Source: Parvibaculum sp045863935 | GTDB lineage: Bacteria > Pseudomonadota > Alphaproteobacteria > Parvibaculales > Parvibaculaceae | Direction of reading: 5' to 3' | Assembly: GCF_045863935.1 (NCBI RefSeq) | Contig: NZ_BTVP01000019.1 | Span: 1 to 64,000 of the forward strand | DNA: 64,000 bases | Made by a program: the position numbers and the translations under genes | The notes under the pieces: generated by a model | Told to the model about the DNA's origin: nothing | Database searches by the model: none | What the model saw: only the letters and a program-made list of their open reading frames with translations | Part shown: positions 34,068 through 42,612 of the stretch, one piece after another | How the letters are laid out: every line of letters begins with the position of its first letter | How positions within the stretch are numbered: position 1 is the stretch's first letter

Positions 34068-35252
34068 TCAGGGCTTCCCGCCCTGCTGCTGCGGTGCGCC
34101 GGCGGGTTGTTGCGCGTCTTCACCGGCTTCAACCGCATGGACTTCGGTGCCCGGCCGCAGCTTCTGCACGCCCGCGACCACGACACGGTCGCCCGCCACA
34201 AGGCCTTCGGTTATGAGCCACTTGTCGCCGATGGCACGCAGCGCGGTGACGGATTTCTGCATCACCTTGCCGTCCTCACCGACGAGCCAGACCTGCGCCT
34301 GTCCATCCGGCGTCCGCGATACGCCCTGCTGTGGAATGAGGATCGCGCTCTCGAGCACGCCTTGCTTCACGATGGCCCTCACGAAGAGACCGGGCAGAAG
34401 CTCGGCATTGGGGTTGGGGAAGATCGCACGCAACTGAACCATGCTCGTGTCCGGCGCGACGGTGACGCCGGAGAACTGGAGCTCGCCGGTACCGCCATAT
34501 TGCTCTTCGCTGCCCTCGAGCTTCAGCGTCACAGGCGCTTTGCCGTCCTTCGCACCCTGGATGCGGCCCTCGGCCATCGCCCGTTTCATCCTGAGCAGGT
34601 CCGCCGCGGATTGGGTGAGATCGACGTAAATGGGATCAAGCTGCGTCACGGTGGCGAGTTCCGTCGCCTGATTTGCCGTGACCAGCGCGCCTTCCGTCAC
34701 CGAGGAGCGGCCAATGATGCCGGAAATCGGAGCAAAGACTTTTGTGTAGGCAAGATTGGTTTCGGCGGTATCGAGATTGGCCTTCGCGGTTGCGACATCC
34801 GCCGAACTCTGCGCGAGCGCGGCCATGACGTCGTCGTAGTCCTGCTTGCTCACCGCATTCACGGCGACAAGTTCCTTGTATCGCGCCGCGCGGGCCCTTT
34901 CGGCCTTTTCATTCGCCGCTGCCTTGGCGAGCGCGGCCTTCGCCGCATCGAAGTTCGCCTGATAGAGCGCCGGGTCGATCTGGTAGAGCTGCTGCCCTTC
35001 CTCGACCTTCGTGCCCTCTTCGAAGAGCCGCTTCTGGACGATGCCGTTCACCTGGGGACGTATCTCCGCCACGCGATAGGCCGATGTGCGCCCGGAAAGC
35101 TCCGTCGTCACTTCCAGCCGCTCCGGCTTCACCGTCACGACGCTGACTTCCGCCGGCGGTGGGCCGCCTTGCTCTCCGCCGTCGTCGCACCCGCTCAGCA
35201 CCGCCGCCGCCAAAAGGAAGGCCGCAAACCTCACAACCACTTCGCCACGCAT
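34068..35252 (-). CDS. Periplasmic adaptor lipoprotein of the HAE1 pump (AcrA/MexA-like)
   Basis: A 394-residue membrane-fusion protein. The lipobox AAAVLSGC sits at the N-terminus. VAEIRPQVNGIVQKRLFEEG is the lipoyl half, followed by an alpha-hairpin rich in Ala/Lys and the second lipoyl half NLAYTKVFAPISGIIGRSSV. The C-terminus is Gln/Gly-rich. The start at 35252 has AGGAGCCAAG upstream; an earlier in-frame start would spoil the lipoprotein signal. It is the first gene of the operon. Confidence 0.93.
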   Translation of the reverse strand: MRGEVVVRFAAFLLAAAVLSGCDDGGEQGGPPPAEVSVVTVKPERLEVTTELSGRTSAYRVAEIRPQVNGIVQKRLFEEGTKVEEGQQLYQIDPALYQANFDAAKAALAKAAANEKAERARAARYKELVAVNAVSKQDYDDVMAALAQSSADVATAKANLDTAETNLAYTKVFAPISGIIGRSSVTEGALVTANQATELATVTQLDPIYVDLTQSAADLLRMKRAMAEGRIQGAKDGKAPVTLKLEGSEEQYGGTGELQFSGVTVAPDTSMVQLRAIFPNPNAELLPGLFVRAIVKQGVLESAILIPQQGVSRTPDGQAQVWLVGEDGKVMQKSVTALRAIGDKWLITEGLVAGDRVVVAGVQKLRPGTEVHAVEAGEDAQQPAGAPQQQGGKP

Positions 35253-35355
35253 CTTGGCTCCTGTCGTACTCACGAGATGTAACCGTCCCGGTGCGCAGAG
35301 GAGGTGGGGAGATGCGCGCACATGGCGGGGGAGCCATGACCGGGACGGCACTTTG

Positions 35356-35386
35356 TGTAATGTATATTACATTACATTTTTGTCAA
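35356..35386 (-). promoter_or_regulatory. Promoter and TetR-type operator of the RND operon
   Basis: Arms TGTAATGTA (35356-35364) and TACATTACA (35368-35376) form a perfect inverted repeat with a 3-base TAT centre. On the minus strand a consensus -35 TTGACA (35386-35381) is followed after 16 bases by TACATT, so the operator covers the promoter. This fits autorepression by the TetR encoded last in the operon. The 5' leader to the adaptor gene is about 100 bases. Confidence 0.7.
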
Positions 35387-35413
35387 CTCCCCTTTTTTCG
35401 CGATGACTTCCGG

Positions 35414-38089
35414 TCACGCCGCTTCGGTCCTTTCGACCTGTTCGATCAGATTGCGGATCTCCGAGCGGCAGGAGCCACAATTCGTGCCCGCGCCTGTTTT
35501 TTCGCCGACGGCGGCGGCATCGCGCGCGCCGTCGGCAATCGCAGCGAGGATCGCGCCGGAGCGTACGCCCATGCAGGCGCAGACGATGCGTCCCTCGCCT
35601 TTCACTCCCCCCTCTGCCGGGCGGCCCGCGAGCAGGGCGCGGCGCTCCTCAGCACCGAGGGTTTCGGCGGCGAGGAGGCCGACCAGCCAGTCGCGCGGGG
35701 GAAGCAAGCCGCTTCGCGTCAGCATCAGGCAGTCGGCGAGACGGCCGTCCTGCATCCTTGCCTGACGGAGCGCTCCACCAGCGACGTCGCGCATCTCGAT
35801 CCGCTCGCATTCCGCGTCGGGCGGCGGCGCAAGAGTGTCGATGTCAGGCGGCGTATCCTCCGCGGCCAGACCGGCGAGCTCATAGAGCCAGCCGCCCTCG
35901 ACGCGGCGGACCGTCCAATAGCCACAGGCGGGAGCCGGAATTTTCCGCCGCGACAGAAAGAACGCGCGCCACTGCGGAATGACGGGCTCGGCGCGGGCGG
36001 GTGTGTGCTTGAAGGCGGGCTGGCCCGACAGGGGATCGCGTTCGGGATGCGCCACGCGTCCGGCGCCGCTGCCGGCGCTGTTTGCCGCCGACCAGTGGAT
36101 CGGCACGAAAAGCGAGCCCTGGCGCTGCCCGGCACTCACATGCGCGCGGAAGACGGCGGAACCATAGGCCGTGACGATACGCATGAAGCCGCCATCCTCG
36201 ATGCCGGCGGCGCGGGCATCCGCCTCGTGAATTTCAGCCGTGGGCTCCGGCGCATTGGAGCCGAGCACCGGGGAAAGGCCCGTGCGCGTCATGGTGTGCC
36301 ACTGGTCCCTCAGGCGGCCGCTATTCAGTGTGAACGGGAAAGCGCCCCGTCGCGTCGCGGGGAGAGGCGGCATCGAGGCCACGAAGCGGGCGCGGCCCGA
36401 CGGCGTGGGAAAGAGGCCGTTGCCGAACAGACGCGGTGTGCCGCCCGACGCCCTCACCGGCCACTGGACAGGCGCAAGCGCTTCGTAGTCTGCGTCGCTT
36501 ACATCGGAGAGAGCGGAAATGTCGAAGACGCGCGCGCCATCGTTTTCGAAGCCGGAAAGACGTGCGTGTTCACGAAAGATGTCCGCCGGGCCGCGATAAG
36601 GGAAGGCATCGGCAAACCCCATGCGCCGGGCGACTTCGCTGACGATCCACCAGTCAGGCTTCGCCTCGCCGGGTGGTGTCATGAAGGCGCGCTGGCGAGA
36701 AATGCGGCGCTCCGAATTCGTGACCGTGCCATCCTTTTCGCCCCAAGCGGCGGCGGGCAGAAGAACGTCCGCGCAGGCGGCGGTGTCCGTGTTCGCGACA
36801 CAGTCCGAGAGCACGACGAAATCGCAGGTCTGAAGCGCGCGGCGCACGAGTTCCGCATTGGGCAGGCTTACGACAGGGTTCGTCGCCATGATCCAGAGCG
36901 CCTTCACGCGCCCCGCCGCGACGGCGTCGAAGAGATCGACCGCCTTGAGGCCAGGCGACGTCGCGATGCGATCCGTCTGCCAGAAGCGGGAGAGCGTGGA
37001 GCAGCCCTCCTCCGAAAAATCGAGATGGGCGGCGAGCTGGTTTGCAAGACCGCCGACCTCGCGCCCGCCCATCGCGTTCGGCTGGCCGGTGATGGAGAAA
37101 GGGCCCATGCCGGGCCTGCCGATGCGGCCGGTGAGAAGATGGCAATTGACGATGGCGTTGGCCTGATCGACACCTGTCTTCGATTGGTTGATCCCTTGCG
37201 AGAAGGCAGTGACGACACGCTCCGTTTCCGCGAACCAGCGGATGAAGGTTTCGAGGTCGCGCGCATCGATGCCGCAGGCTTCCGCCGCAGCCTCAACGGA
37301 TCGGTGACCTTCACGCGCGGCGGCGAGCGCTTCCTCAAGGCCCTCGGTATGATTTGCGACGTAGGCCGGGTCGGCGGCACCGCGCGCTGCGATTTCGCAG
37401 AAGAGCGCATTGAAGAGAGCGAGATCGGCGCCCGGCGCAATCGGAAGGTGCAGGTCGGCATCGTCGCAGGTCGCGGTGCGGCGCGGATCGATGACGACGA
37501 GGCGCGTGCCGCGCTCAGCTCTCGCCGCGAGCAGCCGCTGATAGAGGATCGGGTGGCACCATGCCGTGTTGGAGCCCACAAGCACGACGAGGTCCGCCTC
37601 CTCGAAGTCCTCATAACAGCCGGGCACGACATCCTCGCCGAAAGCGCGCTTGTGCGCGGCGACGGCAGACGACATGCAAAGGCGGGAATTCGTGTCGATG
37701 TTGCCGCTGCCGATGAAGCCTTTCATCAGCTTGTTGGCAACGTAATAGTCTTCGGTGAGGAGCTGTCCCGAGACATAGAAGGCGACAGCGTCGGGTCCAT
37801 GCGCATCGACGATGGCGGCGAATTTCGCGGCGATCCCGTCAAGCGCCTCGTCCCAACCGATTCGCGCGCCCTTCTTCATCGGATGAAGCAGGCGGCCTTC
37901 AAGACCCGTCGTCTCCCCGAGAAGAGAGCCCTTGGAACAGAGGCGGCCCGCATTTACCGGGTGCGAGACGTCTCCGGAAATGCGGGCTCCTCTCGCGGCC
38001 CCGCGGGGGGCAGTGACGCCGCAGCCGACCCCGCAATAGGGGCAGGTGGTTTTCGCGAGAGGCTGCTTCATCATTTTCATATGCCGCAC
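35414..38089 (-). CDS. nasA: Assimilatory nitrate reductase catalytic subunit NasA
   Basis: An 891-residue molybdoprotein reducing nitrate to nitrite in the cytosol. The N-terminal CPYCGVGCGV and GRLCSKG bind a [4Fe-4S] cluster. Mo-bis-MGD binding regions follow. The C-terminal BFD-like [2Fe-2S] domain reads IVCACMGVRSGAIL and GAGTNCGSCRSEIRNLI and probably docks the electron donor. The start is GTG at 38089 after AAGG; ATGs 3, 5 and 6 codons later are alternatives. It is the last gene of the operon, after nirD. Confidence 0.93.
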   Translation of the reverse strand: MRHMKMMKQPLAKTTCPYCGVGCGVTAPRGAARGARISGDVSHPVNAGRLCSKGSLLGETTGLEGRLLHPMKKGARIGWDEALDGIAAKFAAIVDAHGPDAVAFYVSGQLLTEDYYVANKLMKGFIGSGNIDTNSRLCMSSAVAAHKRAFGEDVVPGCYEDFEEADLVVLVGSNTAWCHPILYQRLLAARAERGTRLVVIDPRRTATCDDADLHLPIAPGADLALFNALFCEIAARGAADPAYVANHTEGLEEALAAAREGHRSVEAAAEACGIDARDLETFIRWFAETERVVTAFSQGINQSKTGVDQANAIVNCHLLTGRIGRPGMGPFSITGQPNAMGGREVGGLANQLAAHLDFSEEGCSTLSRFWQTDRIATSPGLKAVDLFDAVAAGRVKALWIMATNPVVSLPNAELVRRALQTCDFVVLSDCVANTDTAACADVLLPAAAWGEKDGTVTNSERRISRQRAFMTPPGEAKPDWWIVSEVARRMGFADAFPYRGPADIFREHARLSGFENDGARVFDISALSDVSDADYEALAPVQWPVRASGGTPRLFGNGLFPTPSGRARFVASMPPLPATRRGAFPFTLNSGRLRDQWHTMTRTGLSPVLGSNAPEPTAEIHEADARAAGIEDGGFMRIVTAYGSAVFRAHVSAGQRQGSLFVPIHWSAANSAGSGAGRVAHPERDPLSGQPAFKHTPARAEPVIPQWRAFFLSRRKIPAPACGYWTVRRVEGGWLYELAGLAAEDTPPDIDTLAPPPDAECERIEMRDVAGGALRQARMQDGRLADCLMLTRSGLLPPRDWLVGLLAAETLGAEERRALLAGRPAEGGVKGEGRIVCACMGVRSGAILAAIADGARDAAAVGEKTGAGTNCGSCRSEIRNLIEQVERTEAA

Positions 38090-38100
38090 GCCGGCGCCTT

Positions 38101-38445
38101 CTAGTCCGCCGCGACGGAGGCCATGAGATCGACATCCATCAATATCTTTTCCCCTTCCCGCCTCAGCGCGAAGGTGCGCACCGATCCCTCATCCGCGCCG
38201 AGCGCGGCGCCGGTTTCAAGCGAGAACACCCAGTTGTGCAAGGGACAGGTAACGGCCGCGCCATGAACGATGCCCTGGCTCAAGGGGCCGCCCTTGTGCG
38301 GGCAGCGATCCTCCATCGCGTAGAAGTCGTCCGTTGCCGTCCGGAAAATGGCGATGCGCCCCAGTGGCGTCGTCACGCAGCGCGCGCCGCGCGGCGGAAT
38401 GTCCGACAGTCTGCCAATTTCGATCCAGCTCGCCATCGCGCTCAC
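38101..38445 (-). CDS. nirD: Nitrite reductase small subunit NirD (Rieske)
   Basis: A 114-residue Rieske-type small subunit. DRCPHKGGPLSQG and VTCPLHNWVFSL hold the Cys-His pairs for a [2Fe-2S] cluster. It completes NADH-dependent nitrite reductase with NirB. Its start overlaps the nirB stop by 4 bases, and its stop is 11 bases from the nasA start. Confidence 0.93.
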   Translation of the reverse strand: MSAMASWIEIGRLSDIPPRGARCVTTPLGRIAIFRTATDDFYAMEDRCPHKGGPLSQGIVHGAAVTCPLHNWVFSLETGAALGADEGSVRTFALRREGEKILMDVDLMASVAAD

Positions 38446-40895
38446 TCCGCTGCCCGGGGAAAACCGATTTCGGCCATGGGCCTGAACTCATGCTTGTGCT
38501 TGCCCGAGACGCGCTCGGACCAGGGGTCCACCTGCGCAAATTTCTGCGAGAAGACGAAGCGATCGAACAGGGATCTGCGGCGCTCGTCATCGTCCATGAT
38601 CTGGCGGCGGATTTCGTCGTAGCCGATGCGCTTCGCCCATTTGTAGATGCGCTCCAGATAACGCGCCTGTTCACGGTACATCTGGACGAGCGCCACGACA
38701 TGCTCAAGCGCCTCGTCCTCGGTCTTTACGAGGCCGAGTTTCTCGGTTCCCCTGATGTCGAGGCCCGCGGCGCCCGCGAATTGGATCTCGTAGCCGGAGT
38801 CGACGCAGATGACACCGACATCCTTGCAGGTCGCCTCCGCGCAATTCCTGGGACAGCCGGAGACGGCCATCTTGACCTTGGCGGGCGTCCACGATCCCCA
38901 CATGAATTTCTCGATGCGGATCCCAAGACCAGTCGAATCCTGCGTACCGAAGCGGCACCAGTCCGTGCCGACGCAGGTTTTCACCGTGCGGAGCCCCTTG
39001 GCATAGGCGTGGCCGGAGACGAAGCCGGCCTTGCCGAGATCGGCCCAGACGGCCGGCAGGTCTTCCTTGGCTATGCCCAGCATATCGATGCGCTGGCCGC
39101 CCGTGACCTTCACGGCGGGAATGGCGAACTTGTCCACGACATCGGCGATGGCGCGCAGCTCCTTCGCGCTCGTCATGCCGCCCCACATGCGCGGCACGAC
39201 GGAATAGGTGCCGTCCTTCTGGATATTGGCGTGGACGCGCTCGTTGATGAAACGCGACTGATAGTCGTCGGCATATTCGTCCGGCCAGTCGCAGACGAGA
39301 TAATAGTTGAGCGCCGGGCGACACTTCGCGCAGCCGCAGGAGGTTTTCCATTCGAGTTCCTGCATCACGGCCGGGATGGTCTTGAGCTCCTTCGCCTTGA
39401 TGAGACGGCGAACCTCATCGTGACCGAGATCTGTGCAGGCGCATATCGGCTCGACGGCGGCGGGGTTGTAGGTATCGCCCAGGGTGAGCGCCATCAGTTT
39501 TTCGACAAGCCCGGTGCAGGAACCGCAGGAGGCGGACGCCTTGGTGTGGGCGCGCACACCATCGAGCGTCGTCAAATCCTTCTCCCGGATCGCATTCACG
39601 ATCGCGCCCTTGCAGACGCCGTTGCAGCCACAGATTTCGCTTGTGTCGGGCAGCGCGGCAACGGCGGCATTAGGGTCCTGGGAGGCACCGGCAAGCGCGG
39701 GCCCGAAGATCAGCGTTTCGCGGCGTTCGGCGATGTTCTCCTTCTCGCGCAGAAGATTGAAGTACCAGCTTCCGTCCTGCGTATCGCCATAGAGAACGGC
39801 GCCGATGACGCGATCTTCCGAGATGACGAGGCGTTTGTAGACGCCGCGCGCGGCATCGCGGAAGACGATGTCCTCCCTGTCGTCGCCGCTCGCGAAATCG
39901 CCCGCCGAAAAGACATCGACGCCCGTCACCTTGAGCTTGGTGCTGGTGACGGACCCCCGGTAGCCCTCGCCTTCCTCTTCCGCGAGCGTGGCGCCGGCCG
40001 CGCGGCACATCTCCCAGATGGGGGCGACGAGGCCGTAGACCTGCCCCCGGTGCTCCACGCATTCGCCCACGGCGAGGATCGCGGGATCGGAGCTGCGCAT
40101 GAAGTCGTCGACGACGATGCCGCGGTTGCAGGCGAGCCCGGCGTCGCGGGCGAGCGCGATGTTCGGGCGGATGCCCGCCGCCATGACGACGAGATCGGCG
40201 GACACGAGGCGCCCGTCCTTGAGGCGCACGCCTTCGACATGGCCCGTGCCGGCGATCTCTTCGGTCTGTGCGCCCGTCAGCACCTCGATGCCGCGCATCT
40301 CGAGCTCGCGGCGCAGGAGGAAGCCCGCTGCCTCGTCGAGCTGGCGCTCCATCAGCGTGTCCATGAGATGGATGACCGAGACCTGCATGCCAAGGGTGCG
40401 AAGGCCATTTGCCGCTTCGAGGCCGAGCAACCCGCCGCCGATCACGACGGCGCGGCCGCCGCCTTCCGCCGTCGCGATCATCCGGCGCACATCGGCAATG
40501 TCGCGGAAGGCGATGACGCCATCGAGCGCCGCGCCGGGCACGGGAAGGATGAAGGGCAGCGAGCCCGTGGCGATCAGCAGCCGGTCGTAGGAAGAACGCG
40601 CGCCCTTGTCCGTGGCGATGGTCCGCGAGGCGGCGTCGATCGCGATGACTTCCTCACCGCTTCGAAGCGCGATGCCGTTCTCCTCGTACCACCCTCGCTC
40701 ATTGATGACGATTTCATCGAAACTCGTTTCTCTGGCGAGGACGGGGGAGAGCATGATGCGGTTGTAGTTCACCTCCGGTTCGGCGCCGTAGATCTCGATC
40801 TCGTAGCGATCCGGTGCGAGAGCGAGCAGCTCTTCGACCGCACGGCAGCCCGCCATGCCGTTTCCGACGACGATGAGTTTCCGCCTTTTCGTCAT
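38442..40895 (-). CDS. nirB: Nitrite reductase large subunit NirB
   Basis: An 817-residue NAD(P)H-dependent siroheme enzyme reducing nitrite to ammonium with six electrons. In order: FAD domain (LIVVGNGMAGCRAVEELLAL), NAD domain (VVIGGGLLGLEAANGLRTLG), BFD-type [2Fe-2S] site (EICGCNGVCKGAIVNAIR, ASCGSCTGLVEKLM), a second Cys-rich insert (PICACTDLGHDEV, TSCGCAKCRPAL), then siroheme/[4Fe-4S] motifs TCVGTDWCRFGTQDS and SGCPRNCAEATCKDVG. It lies 2 bases after the nrtC-type gene stop. Confidence 0.95.
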   Translation of the reverse strand: MTKRRKLIVVGNGMAGCRAVEELLALAPDRYEIEIYGAEPEVNYNRIMLSPVLARETSFDEIVINERGWYEENGIALRSGEEVIAIDAASRTIATDKGARSSYDRLLIATGSLPFILPVPGAALDGVIAFRDIADVRRMIATAEGGGRAVVIGGGLLGLEAANGLRTLGMQVSVIHLMDTLMERQLDEAAGFLLRRELEMRGIEVLTGAQTEEIAGTGHVEGVRLKDGRLVSADLVVMAAGIRPNIALARDAGLACNRGIVVDDFMRSSDPAILAVGECVEHRGQVYGLVAPIWEMCRAAGATLAEEEGEGYRGSVTSTKLKVTGVDVFSAGDFASGDDREDIVFRDAARGVYKRLVISEDRVIGAVLYGDTQDGSWYFNLLREKENIAERRETLIFGPALAGASQDPNAAVAALPDTSEICGCNGVCKGAIVNAIREKDLTTLDGVRAHTKASASCGSCTGLVEKLMALTLGDTYNPAAVEPICACTDLGHDEVRRLIKAKELKTIPAVMQELEWKTSCGCAKCRPALNYYLVCDWPDEYADDYQSRFINERVHANIQKDGTYSVVPRMWGGMTSAKELRAIADVVDKFAIPAVKVTGGQRIDMLGIAKEDLPAVWADLGKAGFVSGHAYAKGLRTVKTCVGTDWCRFGTQDSTGLGIRIEKFMWGSWTPAKVKMAVSGCPRNCAEATCKDVGVICVDSGYEIQFAGAAGLDIRGTEKLGLVKTEDEALEHVVALVQMYREQARYLERIYKWAKRIGYDEIRRQIMDDDERRRSLFDRFVFSQKFAQVDPWSERVSGKHKHEFRPMAEIGFPRAAE

Positions 40896-40897
40896 GG

Positions 40898-41698
40898 TCA
40901 GGCCGCCTTGTCCGTGCGGTTGCGGGTGAGGAAACGCATCACGGCTGAGCGCGCGGCGAGATAGTCCGCGTTCTCGCCGAGTTCGAGCCGCCGGCGCGGG
41001 CGCGGCAGCGCGACGTCGTGAATCTCGCCTATGCCGGCGGCTGGGCCATTGCTCATCATCACGATGCGATCGGAGAGCAGCACGGCTTCGTCCACGTCAT
41101 GCGTGATCATGACAACCGTATTGCCGAGGCGGGCGTGAATTTCCATCACGCTGTCCTGGAGCTGCGCGCGGGTGAGCGCGTCGAGCGCACCGAAGGGTTC
41201 GTCGAGAAGCAGTACCTTCGGCTCCATGGCAAGCGCGCGGGCGATGCCGACGCGTTGCTTCATGCCGCCGGAGATTTCCGACGGACGCTTTTCGGCCGCA
41301 TGCGCCATGTTGACGAGGTCGAGCATTTCGCGCGTCCAGCCGTCGCGTTCGGCGGAAGTCTTGCGGCCACCGAAAACCTTGTCGACCGCGAGACGGACAT
41401 TGCCGTAAACGGTAAGCCAGGGCAGCAGCGAATGGTTCTGGAAGACCACCGCCCGCTCCGGACCCGGCCCGTCGACCAGCCTGCCTTCGAGAAAGACGCC
41501 GCCGAGCGTCGCCATTTCGAGGCCCGCGACGAGATTGAGCAGCGTGGACTTGCCGCAGCCCGAATGACCGATGACGGAGACGAACTCGCCTTCATGGATC
41601 GAGAGATCGACATCGCGCAGCGCCTCGAACATGCCCGAGCGCGTGTCGAAGGTCTTGCCGAGCTTGCTGATCCGCAGAATCTGATTTCGTTCCGTCAT
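40898..41698 (-). CDS. Nitrate ABC transporter ATPase (NrtC/NrtD/NasD type)
   Basis: A 266-residue ABC ATPase. Walker A GHSGCGKSTLLN, Q-loop region VVFQNHSLLPWLTVY, signature EISGGMKQRVGIARA, Walker B VLLLDEPFGALD, and H-loop VMITHDVDEAV are all intact. It energises nitrate (or nitrite/cyanate) uptake with the adjacent permease and binding protein. It lacks the extra C-terminal NrtA-like domain of cyanobacterial NrtC. Confidence 0.92.
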   Translation of the reverse strand: MTERNQILRISKLGKTFDTRSGMFEALRDVDLSIHEGEFVSVIGHSGCGKSTLLNLVAGLEMATLGGVFLEGRLVDGPGPERAVVFQNHSLLPWLTVYGNVRLAVDKVFGGRKTSAERDGWTREMLDLVNMAHAAEKRPSEISGGMKQRVGIARALAMEPKVLLLDEPFGALDALTRAQLQDSVMEIHARLGNTVVMITHDVDEAVLLSDRIVMMSNGPAAGIGEIHDVALPRPRRRLELGENADYLAARSAVMRFLTRNRTDKAA

Positions 41699-41704
41699 GG
41701 GTCG

Positions 41705-42601
41705 CTACTCCTTCTTGCCGGTGTAGTCGTAGCGGCGGCGGACGAAACCCATGCCCGTTTCGAGCATGATGCCGACGCAGCCGATGATGACGATGGCGAC
41801 GATGATCGAGGGGACGGAAAGGTTGTTCCATTCGTCCCAGATGTAGAAGCCGATGCCGATGCCGCCGGTCAGCATTTCGGCGGCGACGATGACCATCCAT
41901 GCCGTACCGAGCGAAAGCTGCATGCCGGTCAGCATGTAGGGCAGCGTTGCCGGCACGTAGATCTTCGTCACCATTTCGCGGCGGTTGAAATTCAGCACGC
42001 GCGCGACGTTCAGATAGTCCTGCGGGATCGCTTTCACGCCCGCCGCCGTGTTGAGGATCACGGGCCAGATGCTCGTGATGAAGATGACGAAGATGGCGGA
42101 TGGGTCGACCGCTCGGAAGACGAGCAGCCCTATCGGCAGCCAGGCGAGCGGGCTCACCGGGCGCAGGATGGCGATGAGCGGCATCCAGGCCTGCTCGAAC
42201 GTCTTGTTCGCGCCGATGAGGAAACCCGCCGGGATGCCGACGGCAAGAGCGAGGAAGAAGCCCGCGAGAACCCGGCCCAGCGAGTACATGACCTGCCAGG
42301 CGATGCCCATGTCGTTCGGCCCGTAGACGTAGAACGGGTCGGAGAAAATCTCGACCGCCTTGTTCCAGACCGCCGGAACATCCGGAAAAGCGGGCACGAA
42401 GGCCGCCTGCATGATCGTCCAGCCGAGCAGGACGAGCGCAAAGGTGATGGCTGGCAGGAGCACGGGCCGCAAGGCGTTCTCGAGCCTCGATGGCTCGTGC
42501 CGCATCGTTTCGCGCTCCGGCGGAACCGGCTCGTGAGTTTCCCGCATTTCAGCCGGCGATTCCTCCATGGGTTCGACAATGGCGAGTGCTGCCGTTTTCA
42601 T
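41705..42601 (-). CDS. nrtB: Nitrate ABC transporter permease NrtB
   Basis: A 298-residue permease with about six helices and the EAA-type cytosolic loop (GVKAIPQDYLNVARVLNFNR). PVSPLAWLPIGLLVFRAVD and GTAWMVIVAAEMLTGGIGIG are typical of the NrtB/SsuC family. The start at 42601 has an upstream GGAGG. A longer open frame upstream overlaps nrtA and is not plausible. Order: binding protein, permease, ATPase. Confidence 0.92.
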   Translation of the reverse strand: MKTAALAIVEPMEESPAEMRETHEPVPPERETMRHEPSRLENALRPVLLPAITFALVLLGWTIMQAAFVPAFPDVPAVWNKAVEIFSDPFYVYGPNDMGIAWQVMYSLGRVLAGFFLALAVGIPAGFLIGANKTFEQAWMPLIAILRPVSPLAWLPIGLLVFRAVDPSAIFVIFITSIWPVILNTAAGVKAIPQDYLNVARVLNFNRREMVTKIYVPATLPYMLTGMQLSLGTAWMVIVAAEMLTGGIGIGFYIWDEWNNLSVPSIIVAIVIIGCVGIMLETGMGFVRRRYDYTGKKE

Positions 42602-42612
42602 CCGCCACCTCC

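Noticed and set aside
35159..38104. 981-codon plus-strand open frame opposite nasA
   Set aside because: Arg/Gly/His-rich shadow of the real minus-strand nitrate reductase; high GC keeps antisense frames open.
38334..40964. 876-codon plus-strand frame opposite nirB
   Set aside because: Antisense shadow; nirB shows every expected cofactor motif on the minus strand.
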